From Haemophilus paracuniculus (lineage in GTDB: Bacteria > Pseudomonadota > Gammaproteobacteria > Enterobacterales > Pasteurellaceae): 59,010 nt of DNA. Below, in pieces: positions 29,003 through 40,095 of this stretch. Location of the stretch: assembly GCF_002015115.1 (NCBI RefSeq), contig NZ_MUYA01000006.1, forward strand, positions 1 through 59,010, in the 5' to 3' direction. How positions within the stretch are numbered: position 1 is the first letter of the stretch; each line of letters begins with the position of its first letter. Below the pieces are notes generated by a model. The model worked only from the letters and a program-made list of their open reading frames with translations. It searched no databases and had not been told where the DNA came from. The translations under genes were made by a program, and so were the position numbers.

Positions 29003-29245
29003 TCTACTTTTCTTTGCTTGTGCAAAGAAAAGTAGCAAAAGAAAGCACACCCCGAACATTTTGCTTTGTTTCGCTTGTTTCTAATTTCTACGGTCAATTT
29101 GTAAACTCGCTGACTTCGTCAGCTCAAACAGTACAAATTGACCTTGAAATTAACGAAACCGCTCAACGCAAAATGACGGGGGAATTTTTTTCCGAGCAAA
29201 TAACCATTCGTAGGGGCGGATTTTATATCCGCCCTAACAAATCGA
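29003..29245 (+). repeat. Dispersed structured repeat, copy B
   Basis: The copy starts with the 14-bp perfect stem CTACTTTTCTTTGC, loop TTGT, and its complement (29004-29035). It then has GGTCAATTTGTAAACTCG, a GCTGAC-TTC-GTCAGC stem, GTACAAATTGACC, and ends in GGGGCGGATTTTATATCCGCCC. It nearly matches copy C except that the inner stem is GCCAGC/GCTGGC there. Together with the next repeat it fills the dacB-deaD gap. Confidence 0.75.
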
Positions 29246-29261
29246 TAGTAAAAGCAAATGC

Positions 29262-29406
29262 CCCTTCGGCTCTTCGTACCACTTCCCCCGCAAGCGGGGG
29301 CAGATCAGATCTCTCTCACTACGAGGAAAGATCCGAGAATTTTCGTAGAATCAGATCTTCCCCCGCTTGCGGGGGAAGTACCCTGTGAAGCAGGGGGTAG
29401 GGGGCG
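29262..29406. repeat. CCCCCGCAAGCGGGGG-type repeat, locus 1
   Basis: An ACTTCCCCCGCAAGCGGGGG hairpin and its reverse (CCCCCGCTTGCGGGGGAAG) flank a GATCTCTCTCACTACGAGG-like middle and a CCCTGTGAAGCAGGG hairpin. Related blocks occur at 40096-40207 and 49252-49428. Confidence 0.7.
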
Positions 29407-29448
29407 AAATTTTGAGAAATCTTACCGCTTGTAGTCGGTTATCAGATC

Positions 29449-29479
29449 AAAAAACGCTATTCCTTAGAATGGCGTTTTT
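29449..29479 (-). terminator. Terminator of deaD
   Basis: On the minus strand AACGCCATTC and GAATAGCGTT arms lead into TTTTTT, 15 bases past the deaD stop. Confidence 0.8.
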
Positions 29480-29493
29480 CTTGCAATTAACGA

Positions 29494-31287
29494 TTAACGG
29501 CGTCCGCGTTTTTCGTTGAAGCGTTTTTCTTTGAAACCGCCTTTGCGGTCGTTTCTGTCGTTAAAACGACCGCCACGCTCTTTTCGTCCTCGCCCTCTTT
29601 CTTCAAAAGGTTGGCTGTTTGTGCCGCCGACTTCGCCGAGTAGGGTCATCTGCATTGGTTTACTGAGAATGCGTGCCTTGTGCGCGAAATGTTGCACGAG
29701 GTGGTTTGGCATTCCTTGCGGTAGCTCAATGGTCGAATAGGTGTCGTGCAGTTTGATATGCCCGATGTAGCGGCTGCTGATGTCGCCCTCGTTGGCAATC
29801 GCCCCGACAATGTGGCGGACTTCCACGCCGTCCTCACGACCGAGTTCAATGCGGTAAAGGTTCATCGCCACCCCGTTGTTTTCACGGTGTTCACGACCGC
29901 CGCGGCGTTCCATTGAGCGAGGATTTTCTCTGCCACGACCACGCTCGCCACGGGCTGGGCGGATTTCTGGATCAGGCGGTAGGATCAGTTTTTGTTTTTC
30001 TTGTAGCAACATCATCATCGCCGCCGCTAATTCTTCGTGATCTTGATCGGCAGTGAACAGATCTTCCAACAATTCACGGTAAAGCTCTAAATCGTGATGT
30101 TCCAGTTGAGCGGAAATGCGTGCCTTGAATTTTTCACGGCGTTTTTCCATTAGGATTTCGTGATTTGGCACTGGCACTTCGTCAATCGGTTTTTTCATTA
30201 AATGCTCGATATTTTTGAGCAAGCGGCGTTCACGGGGTTCAACGAACAACAAGGCACGCCCCGAACGCCCTGCACGTCCTGTTCGTCCGATACGGTGAAC
30301 GTAACTTTCTGAATCAAGCGGAATATCATAGTTTACCACCAAGCTGATCCGCTCTACGTCTAAGCCTCGCGCCGCCACATCGGTCGCCACTAAAATATCA
30401 AGGCGACCTGATTTCAAGCGTTCGAGGGTTTGTTCACGGGCTTGTTGGGTCATATCGCCGTTGAGGGCTGCGGCACGGTAGCCGTTGCGTTCGAGCAATT
30501 CGGTAATGTCGGTCGTGCCCGTTTTGGTACGCGTGAAAATAATCGCCGCATCAAATTCTTCCACTTCAAGGAAACGCAATAACGCATCATTTTTGCGGAA
30601 GCCGTTCACCAGCCAGTAGCTTTGGGTAATGTCTGGGGCGGAACGTTGGGTCGCTTGGATTTTCACTTCCTCTGGGTTCTGCATAAAACGGCGTGTGATA
30701 CGGCGGATCGGCTCGGGCATTGTCGCCGAGAACAGTGCCGTTTGATGATTTTCAGGCAATTCTGCCATTACGGTTTCCACATCATCAATAAAGCCCATTC
30801 GCAACATTTCGTCCGCTTCGTCTAACACGATAGATTGCAACGCGGAAAGATCGAGTGTACCACGGCGGATATGATCCAGAATACGCCCTGGGGTGCCGAC
30901 CACCACTTGCGAACCCTGTTTTAACGCACGCAACTGAATATCGTAACGCTGACCGCCGTAAACGGTAACGACACGCACACCTTTCATATTCTTAGTAAAT
31001 TGTTCACAGGCGTCCGCCACTTGGATCGCCAATTCACGGGTTGGTGCCATTACTAGCATTTGTGGATGGCGTTGGCTTGGGTCGATTTGAGCCAATAGTG
31101 GCAATGAGAATGCAGCGGTTTTGCCACTGCCCGTTTGTGCCATTCCTAGCACATCACGCCCTGCTAACAGGTGAGGAATACAGGCTTGTTGAATCGGTGA
31201 GGGGCTAACGAAGCCCATTTCAGTTACAGCGTCAAGGATAGATTGGGGTAAGCCTAACTCGGCAAAAGTTGCGGTATTTGTTGTCAT
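29494..31287 (-). CDS. deaD: DEAD-box ATP-dependent RNA helicase DeaD/CsdA
   Basis: The 597-residue cold-shock and ribosome-assembly RNA helicase has a Q motif ([15 protein letters not shown]), Walker [13 protein letters not shown] near 49-60, the DEAD box, SAT, and motif [17 protein letters not shown]-terminal dimer and DbpA-like RNA-binding domain (about 480-555) is followed by an Arg/Gly-rich tail ([12 protein letters not shown]). It is last in the pnp-nlpI-deaD cluster, and the product works with the RNase set. An uptake-signal hairpin separates it from nlpI. Confidence 0.96.
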   Translation of the reverse strand: MTTNTATFAELGLPQSILDAVTEMGFVSPSPIQQACIPHLLAGRDVLGMAQTGSGKTAAFSLPLLAQIDPSQRHPQMLVMAPTRELAIQVADACEQFTKNMKGVRVVTVYGGQRYDIQLRALKQGSQVVVGTPGRILDHIRRGTLDLSALQSIVLDEADEMLRMGFIDDVETVMAELPENHQTALFSATMPEPIRRITRRFMQNPEEVKIQATQRSAPDITQSYWLVNGFRKNDALLRFLEVEEFDAAIIFTRTKTGTTDITELLERNGYRAAALNGDMTQQAREQTLERLKSGRLDILVATDVAARGLDVERISLVVNYDIPLDSESYVHRIGRTGRAGRSGRALLFVEPRERRLLKNIEHLMKKPIDEVPVPNHEILMEKRREKFKARISAQLEHHDLELYRELLEDLFTADQDHEELAAAMMMLLQEKQKLILPPDPEIRPARGERGRGRENPRSMERRGGREHRENNGVAMNLYRIELGREDGVEVRHIVGAIANEGDISSRYIGHIKLHDTYSTIELPQGMPNHLVQHFAHKARILSKPMQMTLLGEVGGTNSQPFEERGRGRKERGGRFNDRNDRKGGFKEKRFNEKRGRR

Positions 31288-31410
31288 AAAATTCCAATAA
31301 ATGAGGGGATTGATAACGTGAGGCTATCAATCAAACTAAAATAAATTGTTGAGAGGTAAGCAAAATTAAAGGCTGCGTGAGCAAGCCGAAAATGTCGTCC
31401 TTTGATGAGT

Positions 31411-31456
31411 GCAAGCGGTAGGATTTGGCAAAAATTTTGCGAAATCTGACCGCTTG
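31411..31456. repeat. Inverted pair of uptake signals between nlpI and deaD
   Basis: CAAGCGGTAGGATTT is mirrored by AAATCTGACCGCTTG. It forms a hairpin with an A/T loop and may attenuate the transcript as well as serve DNA uptake. Confidence 0.7.
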
Positions 31457-31462
31457 ATCGTC

Positions 31463-32389
31463 TTAATTATTCCCAACAACAGCGGGTTGTGTTTGCGTGC
31501 CACGCAGTTGCGATAGCTCAAACAGGGCAAAACGATACTCAACAAAGTTAAACACTTGGTTTGCAATAGCAAGACGGAAAAGCGAAGTGGCTTCGCCCAC
31601 TTGATTTAATTTGAGTTTTTGTTTTGCAAGATAAAAATAGGTTTCGGTCAAAATTTCCGCATATTGCGAGCTGTTTGGCTCGGCTTGTTTGTCCATTTTG
31701 TCCCGAAGTTGCGATAAGCTCAAATCGCCTAAGAAATAGCGAACGATGTTCGTTCCCCAAAACTCTTTCGACAAATTTTTGCTACGCTGAATAAGGTTGT
31801 CTTTCGCCTCTTTCGGGTTGAGTTCTAATTCATTGAAATAGAGCCACAACGCACGGTAAGGATCGGTTTTGTCGGCTTCGTAGAAACGCAATAAATCACG
31901 CTCTGTCTCGCCATAACGCCCACTATAATAGAACGCCAAACCTCGGTTGAGGCGGGTGTAATCATAGTTTGGGTCAAGTTCCAATACGGCATTGAACGCG
32001 TCCACCGAGCTATCATAATCATCTTCCAGCAATAAATATAAGCCGAGATAATTATAGGCGGCTGCCATTTTGGAATTAAATTCAATCGCTTTGGAAAAAT
32101 CGTAACGTGCCAGCGACCACAAGCCGAGGCTGTCGTAGATCACGCCTCGCTCAAAATAGAGGTTGGCTTTTTCCATTGGCGGTAAATTTGCCTCGTCCAA
32201 CACCTGTCCCAAACGGGTAACCATCACTTCTTGCTCAAATCGCAAGGTGGGTGAAAGTTCGGCGAGGGCAATTTTGTTGGTTGAAACCAGTTCATTGGCA
32301 AAACGATTGTTTGCACAACCTGCCAACGCAAGGGAAACCGCACCGAGTAAAATGAAGCGAAAATTCAACAACTTAATCAGTTGCAACAT
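31463..32389 (-). CDS. nlpI: Outer-membrane lipoprotein NlpI
   Basis: The 308-residue TPR lipoprotein has a signal peptide ending in the lipobox LALAGC (C25 lipidated). TPR repeats at about 62-165 include ANLYFERGVIYDSLGLWSLA and AAAYNYLGLYLLLEDDYDS. In E. coli NlpI scaffolds peptidoglycan endopeptidases and the protease Prc. The position between pnp and deaD is the conserved enterobacterial/Pasteurellaceae order. A hairpin lies between pnp and nlpI, so full read-through is not assured. Confidence 0.93.
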   Translation of the reverse strand: MLQLIKLLNFRFILLGAVSLALAGCANNRFANELVSTNKIALAELSPTLRFEQEVMVTRLGQVLDEANLPPMEKANLYFERGVIYDSLGLWSLARYDFSKAIEFNSKMAAAYNYLGLYLLLEDDYDSSVDAFNAVLELDPNYDYTRLNRGLAFYYSGRYGETERDLLRFYEADKTDPYRALWLYFNELELNPKEAKDNLIQRSKNLSKEFWGTNIVRYFLGDLSLSQLRDKMDKQAEPNSSQYAEILTETYFYLAKQKLKLNQVGEATSLFRLAIANQVFNFVEYRFALFELSQLRGTQTQPAVVGNN

Positions 32390-32421
32390 TTAAATAAGCC
32401 TTAAATAAAAATAAGCGGCAA

Positions 32422-32446
32422 TAAAAGATGGGCTTTCGCCCATCTT
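32422..32446 (-). terminator. Hairpin between pnp and nlpI
   Basis: On the minus strand GATGGGCGAAAGCCCATC is followed by TTTTATT. It may terminate or attenuate pnp transcripts and give a stable 3' end. Confidence 0.65.
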
Positions 32447-32458
32447 AAAGTTGAAAAA

Positions 32459-34573
32459 TTAAAGTTCAGCTTCAACAGGGGTTTCTGTTTCCGCCAGATT
32501 TAAATCTTTCATCGTGAGGCGGATGCGTCCTTGGCGGTCGATTTCAACCACTTTCACTTGGACTTCTTGACCCACTTCGAGGTAATCAGACACACGCTCA
32601 ACACGGGCTTCGGTGATTTGTGAAATGTGAACTAAGCCCTCTTTACCGCCGAGGATTGCCACGAATGCACCGAAATCTACCACGCGAGTTACTTTCCCTT
32701 TGTAGATTTGGTTCACTTCCACTTCCGCCACAATCTCTTCGATACGTTCCATTACACGTTTCGCTGCATTGTTATCGGTTGCGGCGATTTTTACCGTGCC
32801 ATCATCATCAATATCGATTGAAGTGCCAGTTTCTTCGGTTAATGAACGAATAGTCGCACCACCTTTACCGATCACGTCTTTGATTTTCTTCGGATCGATC
32901 TTCATTGTGTGAATACGAGGGGCGAAATCAGAGATCTCGGCACGCGGTGCTGGGATCGCTTGTTCCATTACGCCTAAAATGTGCATTCTCGCCCCTTTCG
33001 CTTGGTTGAGGGCAATTCGCATAATTTCAGGGGTAATCCCTTCGATTTTGATGTCCATTTGTAACGCAGTTACCCCTTCACGTGTACCTGCCACTTTGAA
33101 GTCCATATCGCCGAGGTGGTCTTCATCGCCTAAGATGTCAGAAAGCACCACGAATTTATCGTCTTCTTTCACTAAGCCCATTGCGATCCCTGCCACGGCG
33201 GCTTTGATTGGCACGCCAGCGTCCATTAACGCTAATGATGCACCACACACAGACGCCATTGAAGAAGAACCATTTGATTCAGTGATTTCAGACACCACAC
33301 GCACTACATACGGGAACTCTTCGGCGGTTGGCATTACCGCTAACACACCACGTTTCGCAAGGCGACCGTGTCCGATCTCACGGCGTTTTGGCGAGCCGAT
33401 ACGACCTGTTTCGCCCACTGAGTATGGTGGGAAGTTGTAGTGGAATAGGAAGCGGTCAGATTTTTCGCCCGTTAATTCATCAATGATTTGAGCATCACGC
33501 TCTGTGCCTAAGGTAGCGACCGCTAACGCTTGGGTTTCGCCACGGGTGAACAACGCCGAACCGTGGGTGCGAGGCAATACGCCTGTGCAAATATCTAAGG
33601 CACGCACCGTATCCACGGTACGACCGTCAATACGCGGTTCGCCTGCGATAATGCGACTACGCACGATTTGGCTTTCAAGGGAAGAAATAATATCAGCAAT
33701 CGCCCCTTCGCTGATCGTCTCATCTTGGGCGGTTAATTGAGCCACCACGTCCGCTTTGATTTCATCAATTTGGGCGTAACGAGCTTGTTTTTCGGTAATG
33801 CGATAAGCATCGCCCAAGCGGCTTTCCGCTAAGGCTTTCACTTGGTTGATTAACGCCGTGTTTGGCTCTGGGGCAACCCAATCCCAACGTGGTTTGCCTG
33901 CTTCACGCACAAATTCTTTAATGTTTTCGATCACTACTTGTTGTTGCTGATGACCAAACACCACCGCCGAAAGCATTTGCTCTTCGGTTAAAATATCCGC
34001 TTCGGATTCCACCATTAACACGGCTTTGTCCGTCCCTGCTACGACTAAATCCAAACGGCTGATTTTTTGCTCTGCCGTGGTTGGGTTTAGCACAAATTGA
34101 TCGTTAATAAAGCCGACACGTGCCGCACCAATCGGGCCATTAAACGGCACGCCAGATAGAGAAAGTGCCGCCGAAGCACCGATCATCGCCACCAGATCAG
34201 GGCTGATTTGCGGATTAACCGAAACCACCGTAGCGATCACTTGAATTTCGTTGAAGAAACCTTCTGGGAAAAGCGGACGAATTGGACGGTCGATCAAACG
34301 TGCGATCAAGGTTTCGCCCTCAGACGGACGACCTTCACGCTTGAAGAACCCCCCAGGGATACGCCCTGCCGCGTAAGTACGCTCTTGGTAATCCACAGTT
34401 AAAGGGAAGAAATCTTGCCCCTCTTTCACATCTTTCTTCGCCACCACAGTAACGAAAACCGTGGTGTCGTCCATACTCGCCATTACCGCCGCTGTCGCTT
34501 GGCGTGCAATCGCCCCTGTTTCTAAGGTTACGGTATGCTGACCGTATTTAAACTGTTTAACAATTGGTGTCAT
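32459..34573 (-). CDS. pnp: Polyribonucleotide nucleotidyltransferase (PNPase)
   Basis: The 704-residue phosphorolytic 3'-5' exoribonuclease of the RNA degradosome has two RNase PH domains (about 1-210 and 310-540; the second contains [30 protein letters not shown] with catalytic acids), then a KH domain ([18 protein letters not shown], about 562-580). An S1 domain follows ([30 protein letters not shown]). The length is close to E. coli (711). A 136-base leader with a hairpin precedes it. rpsO is not adjacent here. Confidence 0.97.
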   Translation of the reverse strand: MTPIVKQFKYGQHTVTLETGAIARQATAAVMASMDDTTVFVTVVAKKDVKEGQDFFPLTVDYQERTYAAGRIPGGFFKREGRPSEGETLIARLIDRPIRPLFPEGFFNEIQVIATVVSVNPQISPDLVAMIGASAALSLSGVPFNGPIGAARVGFINDQFVLNPTTAEQKISRLDLVVAGTDKAVLMVESEADILTEEQMLSAVVFGHQQQQVVIENIKEFVREAGKPRWDWVAPEPNTALINQVKALAESRLGDAYRITEKQARYAQIDEIKADVVAQLTAQDETISEGAIADIISSLESQIVRSRIIAGEPRIDGRTVDTVRALDICTGVLPRTHGSALFTRGETQALAVATLGTERDAQIIDELTGEKSDRFLFHYNFPPYSVGETGRIGSPKRREIGHGRLAKRGVLAVMPTAEEFPYVVRVVSEITESNGSSSMASVCGASLALMDAGVPIKAAVAGIAMGLVKEDDKFVVLSDILGDEDHLGDMDFKVAGTREGVTALQMDIKIEGITPEIMRIALNQAKGARMHILGVMEQAIPAPRAEISDFAPRIHTMKIDPKKIKDVIGKGGATIRSLTEETGTSIDIDDDGTVKIAATDNNAAKRVMERIEEIVAEVEVNQIYKGKVTRVVDFGAFVAILGGKEGLVHISQITEARVERVSDYLEVGQEVQVKVVEIDRQGRIRLTMKDLNLAETETPVEAEL

Positions 34574-34721
34574 TGTAAAATCCTTTCAATTTTAGTGATT
34601 ACGATTGCTTTATCCCTAAATTGCGACTAGCAAAAATGCTCTCTACGCACTCTCGTACATTGTTTTAAAGCACTTTTGATAGCCGCCTCAAAATGCCAAG
34701 GAATAAAACGAACGCATTATA
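34574..34721 (-). promoter_or_regulatory. pnp promoter and long structured leader
   Basis: A consensus TATAAT on the minus strand (34716-34721) implies a leader of about 135 bases. Within it AAAAGTGCT can pair with AGCATTTTT, enclosing a smaller stem. E. coli pnp is autoregulated through an RNase III-cut leader hairpin, so the same control is plausible here (inference). Confidence 0.5.
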
Positions 34722-34795
34722 CAGACTTTTTCACAGAAAATCGCCAACTAATTCTTGATTTACAAAAATTTCGTTAAATCTCACCGCTTGTAATT

Positions 34796-35030
34796 GTTAC
34801 TTTCTTTGCTCACGCAAAGAAAGTAACCAAAGAAACACGCCCCCGAGCATTTTGCTATTGTTTCGCTTGTTTCTAATTTCTGCGGTCAATTTGTAAACTC
34901 GCCAGCAAAGCTGGCTCAAACAGTACAAATTGACCTTGAAATTAACGAAACCGCTCAACGCAAAATGACGGGGGAAGTTTAACCGAGCGAGATAATCATT
35001 TGTAGGGGCGGATTTTATATCCGCCCTAAT
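34796..35030 (+). repeat. Dispersed structured repeat, copy C
   Basis: The 32-base hairpin GTTACTTTCTTTGC...GCAAAGAAAGTAAC (34796-34827) has changed at both arms relative to copies A and B. The inner stem is GCCAGC-AAA-GCTGGC where copy B has GCTGAC-TTC-GTCAGC. It ends in GGGGCGGATTTTATATCCGCCC. It occupies most of the pnp-msbA gap; no gene is seen there. Confidence 0.75.
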
Positions 35031-35066
35031 ATAAAATTTCCCAAAATCTTACCCCTTGTCGCCAAT

Positions 35067-35098
35067 AAAAAAGGATACCGTTTTGGTATCCTCTTTTT
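35067..35098 (-). terminator. Terminator of msbA
   Basis: On the minus strand GGATACC-AAAAC-GGTATCC is followed by TTTTTT. Confidence 0.85.
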
Positions 35099-35103
35099 CA
35101 AAT

Positions 35104-36879
35104 CTATGCAGATAACTGCAACTGATGGAACTGGCTATACGCCCCGTTCTTCGCTAACAGCTCTTGGTGTGAACCGCGTTCGACAATTTCGCCGTGATCG
35201 ACCACCAAAATTTCATCGGCGTTTTCAATGGTGGACAGGCGGTGGGCGATGACGAGCACGGTGCGATCTTTTTGTAGCACTTCGAGAGCGGCTTGGATCG
35301 CACGTTCCGATTCGGTATCCAACGCCGAGGTGGCTTCATCAAGAACTAGCACAGGCGAATTACGCAACAAGGCTCGGGCAATTGCAAGGCGTTGGCGTTG
35401 TCCGCCCGATAAATTCACGCCGTTTTCGCCGATCATTGTGTCTATTCCCTGCGGTAGCTTTTCAATGAATTCCATTGCGTAAGCCGCTTTCGCCGCCGCC
35501 TCAATTTGCTCACGGCTATATTTGCCCTTGCCTGCGTAGGCGATGTTGTTGGCAATGGTGTCGTTAAACAGATGCACCTGTTGCGACACAATCGCACATT
35601 GTTCACGCAAATTGTTGAGGGTGTAATCGCGAATATCGTGCTGATCGAGTAAAATTCGCCCTTCGTCAATGTCGTAGAAACGAGTCAGCAAGTTGGCAAT
35701 GGTCGATTTGCCCGACCCCGAACGCCCCACCAACGCCACCGTTTTGCCCGCTGGCACGCTGAACGAGATATTTTTCAAGGCAGGTTGCTCTTTGCCGAAA
35801 TAGCGGAAAGTTACGTTTTCAAAACGAATATCGCCCTTGGCTCGTTCGGTGGTAAATTTGCCGTTATCTTGCTCGGTCGGCATATCGAACAGGGTGAACA
35901 AGGTTTGGCTTGCCGCCATTCCTCGTTGGAATTGAGCGTTCACGTTCGTCAAAGTTTTAAGCGGTCGCAAAATCCCCATTAACGCCCCGATAACCGAAGC
36001 AAATTCGCCCGCGGTGAGGGTGTTGCCCATCAAGCGATGTTCGCCAGCAATATAAAGCACAATCGCCAACGCAAAGGACGCAATCACTTGAATAATCGGG
36101 TCGGAAATAGCACTCGCCGCCATCATTTTCATTCCCTTTCTTCGCATATCGTTGCTGGTGTGGTTGAAACGCTGTTCTTCCACTTCCTGCCCGCCAAACG
36201 ACAGCACCACCTTATGCCCACGCAACATCTGCTCGGCACTTTCGGTCATATTTCCCATTGATTCCTGCATATTGCGGCTCAAACGGCGGAAATGTTTGGA
36301 AACAATGCGAATAAGCACCGCAATGATCGGTCCGATCACAAACAGCACCAGCGACAGCCGCCAGCTGTAATAGAACATCATTCCAATCAAAAACAGAATA
36401 TAAACTCCCTCTCGTACTACGCTTTGCAAGGCGTGAGATGAAGAACTGGCGATCTGTTCCGAATCGTAGGTAATCCGTGAAAGCAATTTGCCCGAAGAAT
36501 TTTGGTCGAAAAAGGTAACAGGCATATACATCAAATGCTTAAACACTTTTTGACGCATTACCATTACCACCTTGCCCGACACCCACGCCAAGCAGTAGCT
36601 CGACACAAAATTACTCACGCCACGCACGAGGATCAACCCGATCACAATAAACGCCATTGTTTTCAAAAAGCTACGTTCGCCCTCGACAAAACCGTTATCA
36701 ATCAAGGGTTTAAGCATTGCGATCAAGCTCGCATCCGCAGCGGCATTCACCAACATCGCCAACATCGCCGCCACAATCCCCCACTTAAACGGGGCGATCA
36801 TCGGCCAAAGGCGTTGGAAAGTCTGCCACGTTGAGCGGTCTTGGGTCATCTCATCAAGAGAAAAAACATTTTTACTCAT
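35104..36879 (-). CDS. msbA: Lipid A export ABC transporter MsbA
   Basis: The 591-residue half-transporter flips core-lipid A across the inner membrane as a homodimer. Six membrane helices occupy about 25-320. The nucleotide-binding domain has Walker [10 protein letters not shown] (about 385), signature LSGGQRQR (about 488) and Walker [13 protein letters not shown], then the H-loop [13 protein letters not shown]. The length is close to E. coli MsbA (582). The usual partner lpxK does not follow; repeats and a terminator end the unit. Confidence 0.95.
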   Translation of the reverse strand: MSKNVFSLDEMTQDRSTWQTFQRLWPMIAPFKWGIVAAMLAMLVNAAADASLIAMLKPLIDNGFVEGERSFLKTMAFIVIGLILVRGVSNFVSSYCLAWVSGKVVMVMRQKVFKHLMYMPVTFFDQNSSGKLLSRITYDSEQIASSSSHALQSVVREGVYILFLIGMMFYYSWRLSLVLFVIGPIIAVLIRIVSKHFRRLSRNMQESMGNMTESAEQMLRGHKVVLSFGGQEVEEQRFNHTSNDMRRKGMKMMAASAISDPIIQVIASFALAIVLYIAGEHRLMGNTLTAGEFASVIGALMGILRPLKTLTNVNAQFQRGMAASQTLFTLFDMPTEQDNGKFTTERAKGDIRFENVTFRYFGKEQPALKNISFSVPAGKTVALVGRSGSGKSTIANLLTRFYDIDEGRILLDQHDIRDYTLNNLREQCAIVSQQVHLFNDTIANNIAYAGKGKYSREQIEAAAKAAYAMEFIEKLPQGIDTMIGENGVNLSGGQRQRLAIARALLRNSPVLVLDEATSALDTESERAIQAALEVLQKDRTVLVIAHRLSTIENADEILVVDHGEIVERGSHQELLAKNGAYSQFHQLQLSA

Positions 36880-36998
36880 TTTTGATACTTCTGATAGAAA
36901 AAACGGGGCTATTGTAAAGGGAAAATGGATTTATACCAAATTTTGAATATTTTATAGAATAAGATAACGTAGAAATTTTAAATTTTCCGTTCCTAAGC

Positions 36999-37667
36999 CT
37001 ATAATTTATTTAATTCCAAAATCCCCACTTTCTGTTCCGCCCTCTGCCAGCTTTCCAACGCTTCAATCCGAGCCACATAGGCACGGATATTTGGATAATC
37101 TAAATCTGAACGTAAAAGCACCGCTTGCAGGGGGAAACTCATCATAATATCGGCACCAGATAAGCGGTCGTTTACCAGCCATTTTTTGCCAGCGAGGGCT
37201 TGTTCTACATAGTCAAAATGCAGTTTGAGTTGCGGTTCGATAAAGCCCTGTTTGACTTTGTCGGAAATTTTATTCGCAATCGGTTTGACAAAAAATGGCA
37301 TTTTGGTGTGGTCGATTTTGCGGAACACGAGGGAAAGCAACAACGGGAACATCAGCGAGCCTTCCGCATAGTGCAACCAGTGCAGATAGTGCGGATAATC
37401 GGCACTTTCCGCTTGCGGTTTGAGTTTGCCCTGCCCGTAGCGTTCGATCAGATATTCCACAATAGCCCCGCTTTCGGCTAATACGAGGTTGCCATCTTTA
37501 AGGATTGGCGATTTGCCGAGGGGGTGGATTTTTTTCAAGGTGGCTGGGGCGAGTTTGGTGTGCTGATCTCGCTCAAAAATTTCGACTTGATAGGCTAAAT
37601 TCAATTCTTCCAACAGCCACGCAATGCGATTGGCTCGGGATTGTAGCAAAACATACAAAGTAATCAT
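36999..37667 (-). CDS. Glutathione S-transferase family protein
   Basis: The protein has 222 residues from the ATG at 37667, preceded by AAGGATAAAA; the upstream 22 codons run into divergent promoter space and are not used. The N-terminal thioredoxin fold starts [24 protein letters not shown] and contains the HPLGKSPIL and [16 protein letters not shown] motifs that bind glutathione. An all-helical C-terminal domain follows. It is similar to Gst-type proteins of Haemophilus. The substrate is unknown. It is divergent from dapA. Confidence 0.88.
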   Translation of the reverse strand: MITLYVLLQSRANRIAWLLEELNLAYQVEIFERDQHTKLAPATLKKIHPLGKSPILKDGNLVLAESGAIVEYLIERYGQGKLKPQAESADYPHYLHWLHYAEGSLMFPLLLSLVFRKIDHTKMPFFVKPIANKISDKVKQGFIEPQLKLHFDYVEQALAGKKWLVNDRLSGADIMMSFPLQAVLLRSDLDYPNIRAYVARIEALESWQRAEQKVGILELNKL

Positions 37668-37765
37668 TTTTATCCTTATTTTTTCAAAAAAATGCTTGCA
37701 TATTATGCCCGAAATTTGGCAATCTAGGCACAATTTTAGACCTAGAAAAATGGAAGGAAAAAATT

Positions 37766-38656
37766 ATGGCAAACCCTCAATTTTACGGCAGTATTGTTGC
37801 CCTCGTTACCCCGATGGCCCACGGCGAAGTCAATTTTGATGAAATCAAAAATTTGGTGGAATACCACATTAAGGCTGGCACGCACGCGATTGTGTCGGTT
37901 GGCACGACAGGGGAATCGACCACGTTAAGCATTGATGAAAATGTGAAAGTGATTCAGAAGACGGTGGAATTTGCAAATGGTCGTATTCCAATCATTGCTG
38001 GTACTGGCTCAAACTCAACCAGCGAAGCGATCACAATGACCAAATTGCTCGCCAACAGCGGCGTGGCAGGCTGTTTGAGTGTCGTGCCTTACTACAACAA
38101 ACCGACCCAAGAGGGGATGTATCAACACTATAAAGCGATTGCGGAAAGCACCGATTTACCGCAAATTCTTTACAATGTGCCAGGGCGTACGGGTAGCGAT
38201 TTAAAACCTGAAACCGTTGGGCGTTTGGCTCAAATCGAAAACATTGTTGGGATCAAAGAGGCGACAGGCGATTTAAGCCGTTTGCCGTTAATCAAACAGT
38301 TGGCGGGAGAAGATTTTATCTTCCTCAGCGGCGATGATGCGACAGGGTTGGAATCAATGAAATTGGGCGGAAACGGCGTGATTTCCGTAACCAACAACGT
38401 AGCGGCGGCGGATATGGCAAAAATGTGCGAACTCGCCCTCGCTGGCAAATTCGAGGAAGCGGAAGCGATCAACCAACGTTTAATGGCGTTGCACAACGAT
38501 CTCTTTGTGGAATCGAACCCAATCCCAGTGAAATGGGCAGCTTATAAATTAGGCTTAATCAGCGAACCAAACTTACGTTTACCGCTCACCACCCTTTCAG
38601 AAACGGCTCAGCCTGTGGTGTTAAAAGCGTTGCAACAAGCAGGGCTAATAATCTAA
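37766..38656 (+). CDS. dapA: 4-hydroxy-tetrahydrodipicolinate synthase
   Basis: The 296-residue class I aldolase condenses pyruvate with aspartate semialdehyde, the first committed step to lysine and diaminopimelate. The Schiff-base lysine is in GIKEATGDL (about 160-168), the catalytic Tyr in LYNVPGRTG (about 132-140), and GTTGEST forms the pyruvate-binding loop near residue 43. An ATGGAAGGAAAAAATT site precedes the ATG. A strong terminator follows at 38667-38696; the gene is monocistronic. Confidence 0.97.
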   Translation: MANPQFYGSIVALVTPMAHGEVNFDEIKNLVEYHIKAGTHAIVSVGTTGESTTLSIDENVKVIQKTVEFANGRIPIIAGTGSNSTSEAITMTKLLANSGVAGCLSVVPYYNKPTQEGMYQHYKAIAESTDLPQILYNVPGRTGSDLKPETVGRLAQIENIVGIKEATGDLSRLPLIKQLAGEDFIFLSGDDATGLESMKLGGNGVISVTNNVAAADMAKMCELALAGKFEEAEAINQRLMALHNDLFVESNPIPVKWAAYKLGLISEPNLRLPLTTLSETAQPVVLKALQQAGLII

Positions 38657-38666
38657 ATTTTGCCAT

Positions 38667-38696
38667 AAAAAATCCCCGAATTTCGGGGATTTTTTC
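38667..38696. terminator. Terminator between dapA and folD
   Basis: AAAAAATCCCCGAATTTCGGGGATTTTTT is symmetrical and can serve both convergent genes. Confidence 0.9.
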
Positions 38697-38708
38697 TAAA
38701 CTGACCGC

Positions 38709-39557
38709 TTACAAATGGCTTTCATAGGCTTGAAGCGTATTTTGCATTAGCATCGCCACGGTCATCGGACCTACGCCCCCTGGTACTGGCGTGATGTAGC
38801 TGGCTTTTTGTGAAGCAACGTCAAATTCCACATCGCCCACCAATTTGCCATCAATGCGGTTGATCCCCACATCGAGCACGACCGCCCCTTGTTTAACCCA
38901 ATCGCCTGAAATAAAGTGCGGTTTGCCGACCGCTACCACCAAAATATCCGCTTGGCGAACGTGGCTTTCTAAATCTTGGGTAAAGCGGTGAGTAACGGTA
39001 ACGGTGCAGCCGCCGAGCAACAATTCCAACGCCATTGGGCGACCAACAATGTTTGACGCCCCCACGATCACGGCGTGTTTACCGTAAAGGTTAATGCCTG
39101 TGGTTTCCAACAATTTCATTACACCGTAAGGGGTGCAGGCACGCAGGGTTGGCACACGCTGGCACAAGCGTCCCACATTATAAGGGTGGAAACCGTCCAC
39201 ATCTTTGTGGGGCGAAATGGCATCAATCACTTTGCGAGAATCAATATGGGCAGGTAGGGGAAGTTGGACGAGAATGCCATCAACGGCAGGATCATTATTG
39301 AGCTGATCAATCAAGGCAAGCAATTCACTTTCGGTGGTGGTGTCGGCTAAATCATAGGATTTGGATTCAATCCCTAACTCGCCACAACTTTTACGCTTGC
39401 TACCCACATAAACTTGCGAGGCAGGATCAGCCCCAACCAAAATCACCGCCAAGCCTGGCGGGCGTTTCCCTTGCGAACGGTATTGAGCAATTTTTGTCGC
39501 AACCTCGCCTTTAATTTGATTGGCGGTGGCGGTTCCTGAAATGATTTGGGCTGTCAT
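38709..39557 (-). CDS. folD: Methylenetetrahydrofolate dehydrogenase/cyclohydrolase FolD
   Basis: The 282-residue bifunctional enzyme makes 10-formyl-tetrahydrofolate. The start is set at 39557 because AGGAG lies six bases before it, whereas an earlier ATG touches that motif. It has [23 protein letters not shown] with the catalytic Lys, [10 protein letters not shown], an NADP-binding [14 protein letters not shown] (about 165-178) and the closing [21 protein letters not shown] motif. The length equals E. coli FolD within a few residues. Confidence 0.96.
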   Translation of the reverse strand: MTAQIISGTATANQIKGEVATKIAQYRSQGKRPPGLAVILVGADPASQVYVGSKRKSCGELGIESKSYDLADTTTESELLALIDQLNNDPAVDGILVQLPLPAHIDSRKVIDAISPHKDVDGFHPYNVGRLCQRVPTLRACTPYGVMKLLETTGINLYGKHAVIVGASNIVGRPMALELLLGGCTVTVTHRFTQDLESHVRQADILVVAVGKPHFISGDWVKQGAVVLDVGINRIDGKLVGDVEFDVASQKASYITPVPGGVGPMTVAMLMQNTLQAYESHL

Positions 39558-39722
39558 CAGCATCTCCTAAAAATAAGCAAAGAAAACGTTTGCTATTTTC
39601 GCAAAAAATACAGGATTTGATAAGTTAAAATTTCATAATGGACAAATATCCGCCGATTATCACGCAAAATGCAAAAAATGATTGACGAAAAATTTTGGCT
39701 CTTTATAATGTTCCTCATCTTT

Positions 39723-39799
39723 CGGCGAGTAGCGCAGCTTGGTAGCGCAACTGGTTTGGGACCAGTGGGTCGTAGGTTCAAATCCTATCTCGCCGACCA
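39723..39799 (+). tRNA. tRNA-Pro (anticodon TGG)
   Basis: The 77-base cloverleaf has acceptor CGGCGAG/CTCGCCG, anticodon arm CTGGT-TTGGGA-CCAG with TGG, T-arm with GGTTCAAATCC, and an encoded CCA. Confidence 0.97.
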
Positions 39800-39841
39800 C
39801 TTTTCTTTTCATAAAAACATTTCCAAATTTCTTTAATCTCT

Positions 39842-39918
<77 letters not shown>

Positions 39919-40027
39919 TTTTTTCCCTTTAAAATCAATCATTTACAAGATTGCTACCCAGCTTAAAAAATACTCACTAAAAATTTTGTGACTAAAATGT
40001 GCCTAACTTTTGGGGAAAAAGCACATT

Positions 40028-40072
40028 ACAAGCGGTGGGATTGATGAAAATTTTTGTGAACTTACCGCTTGT
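40028..40072. repeat. Inverted pair of uptake signals downstream of the tRNAs
   Basis: ACAAGCGGT and ACCGCTTGT are separated by 27 bases of A/T-rich sequence. The pair may double as a terminator for the tRNA transcript. Confidence 0.7.
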
Positions 40073-40095
40073 AACCCCTAACTCTGATCAATTTT

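Noticed and set aside
28999..29388. 129-codon open frame between dacB and deaD
   Set aside because: Lies wholly within two repeat families; the translation follows repeat hairpins, and the homologous repeats elsewhere do not keep the frame.
29252..29400. CRISPR array suggested by repeated GC-rich blocks (also 40096 and 49252)
   Set aside because: No regular repeat-spacer spacing, units are themselves hairpins, only one or two tandem units, and no cas gene in the window.
37668..37733. N-terminal extension of the glutathione S-transferase
   Set aside because: The extension (MCLDCQISG...) lacks a ribosome site, while the downstream ATG has AAGGATAAAA and gives the normal family N-terminus.
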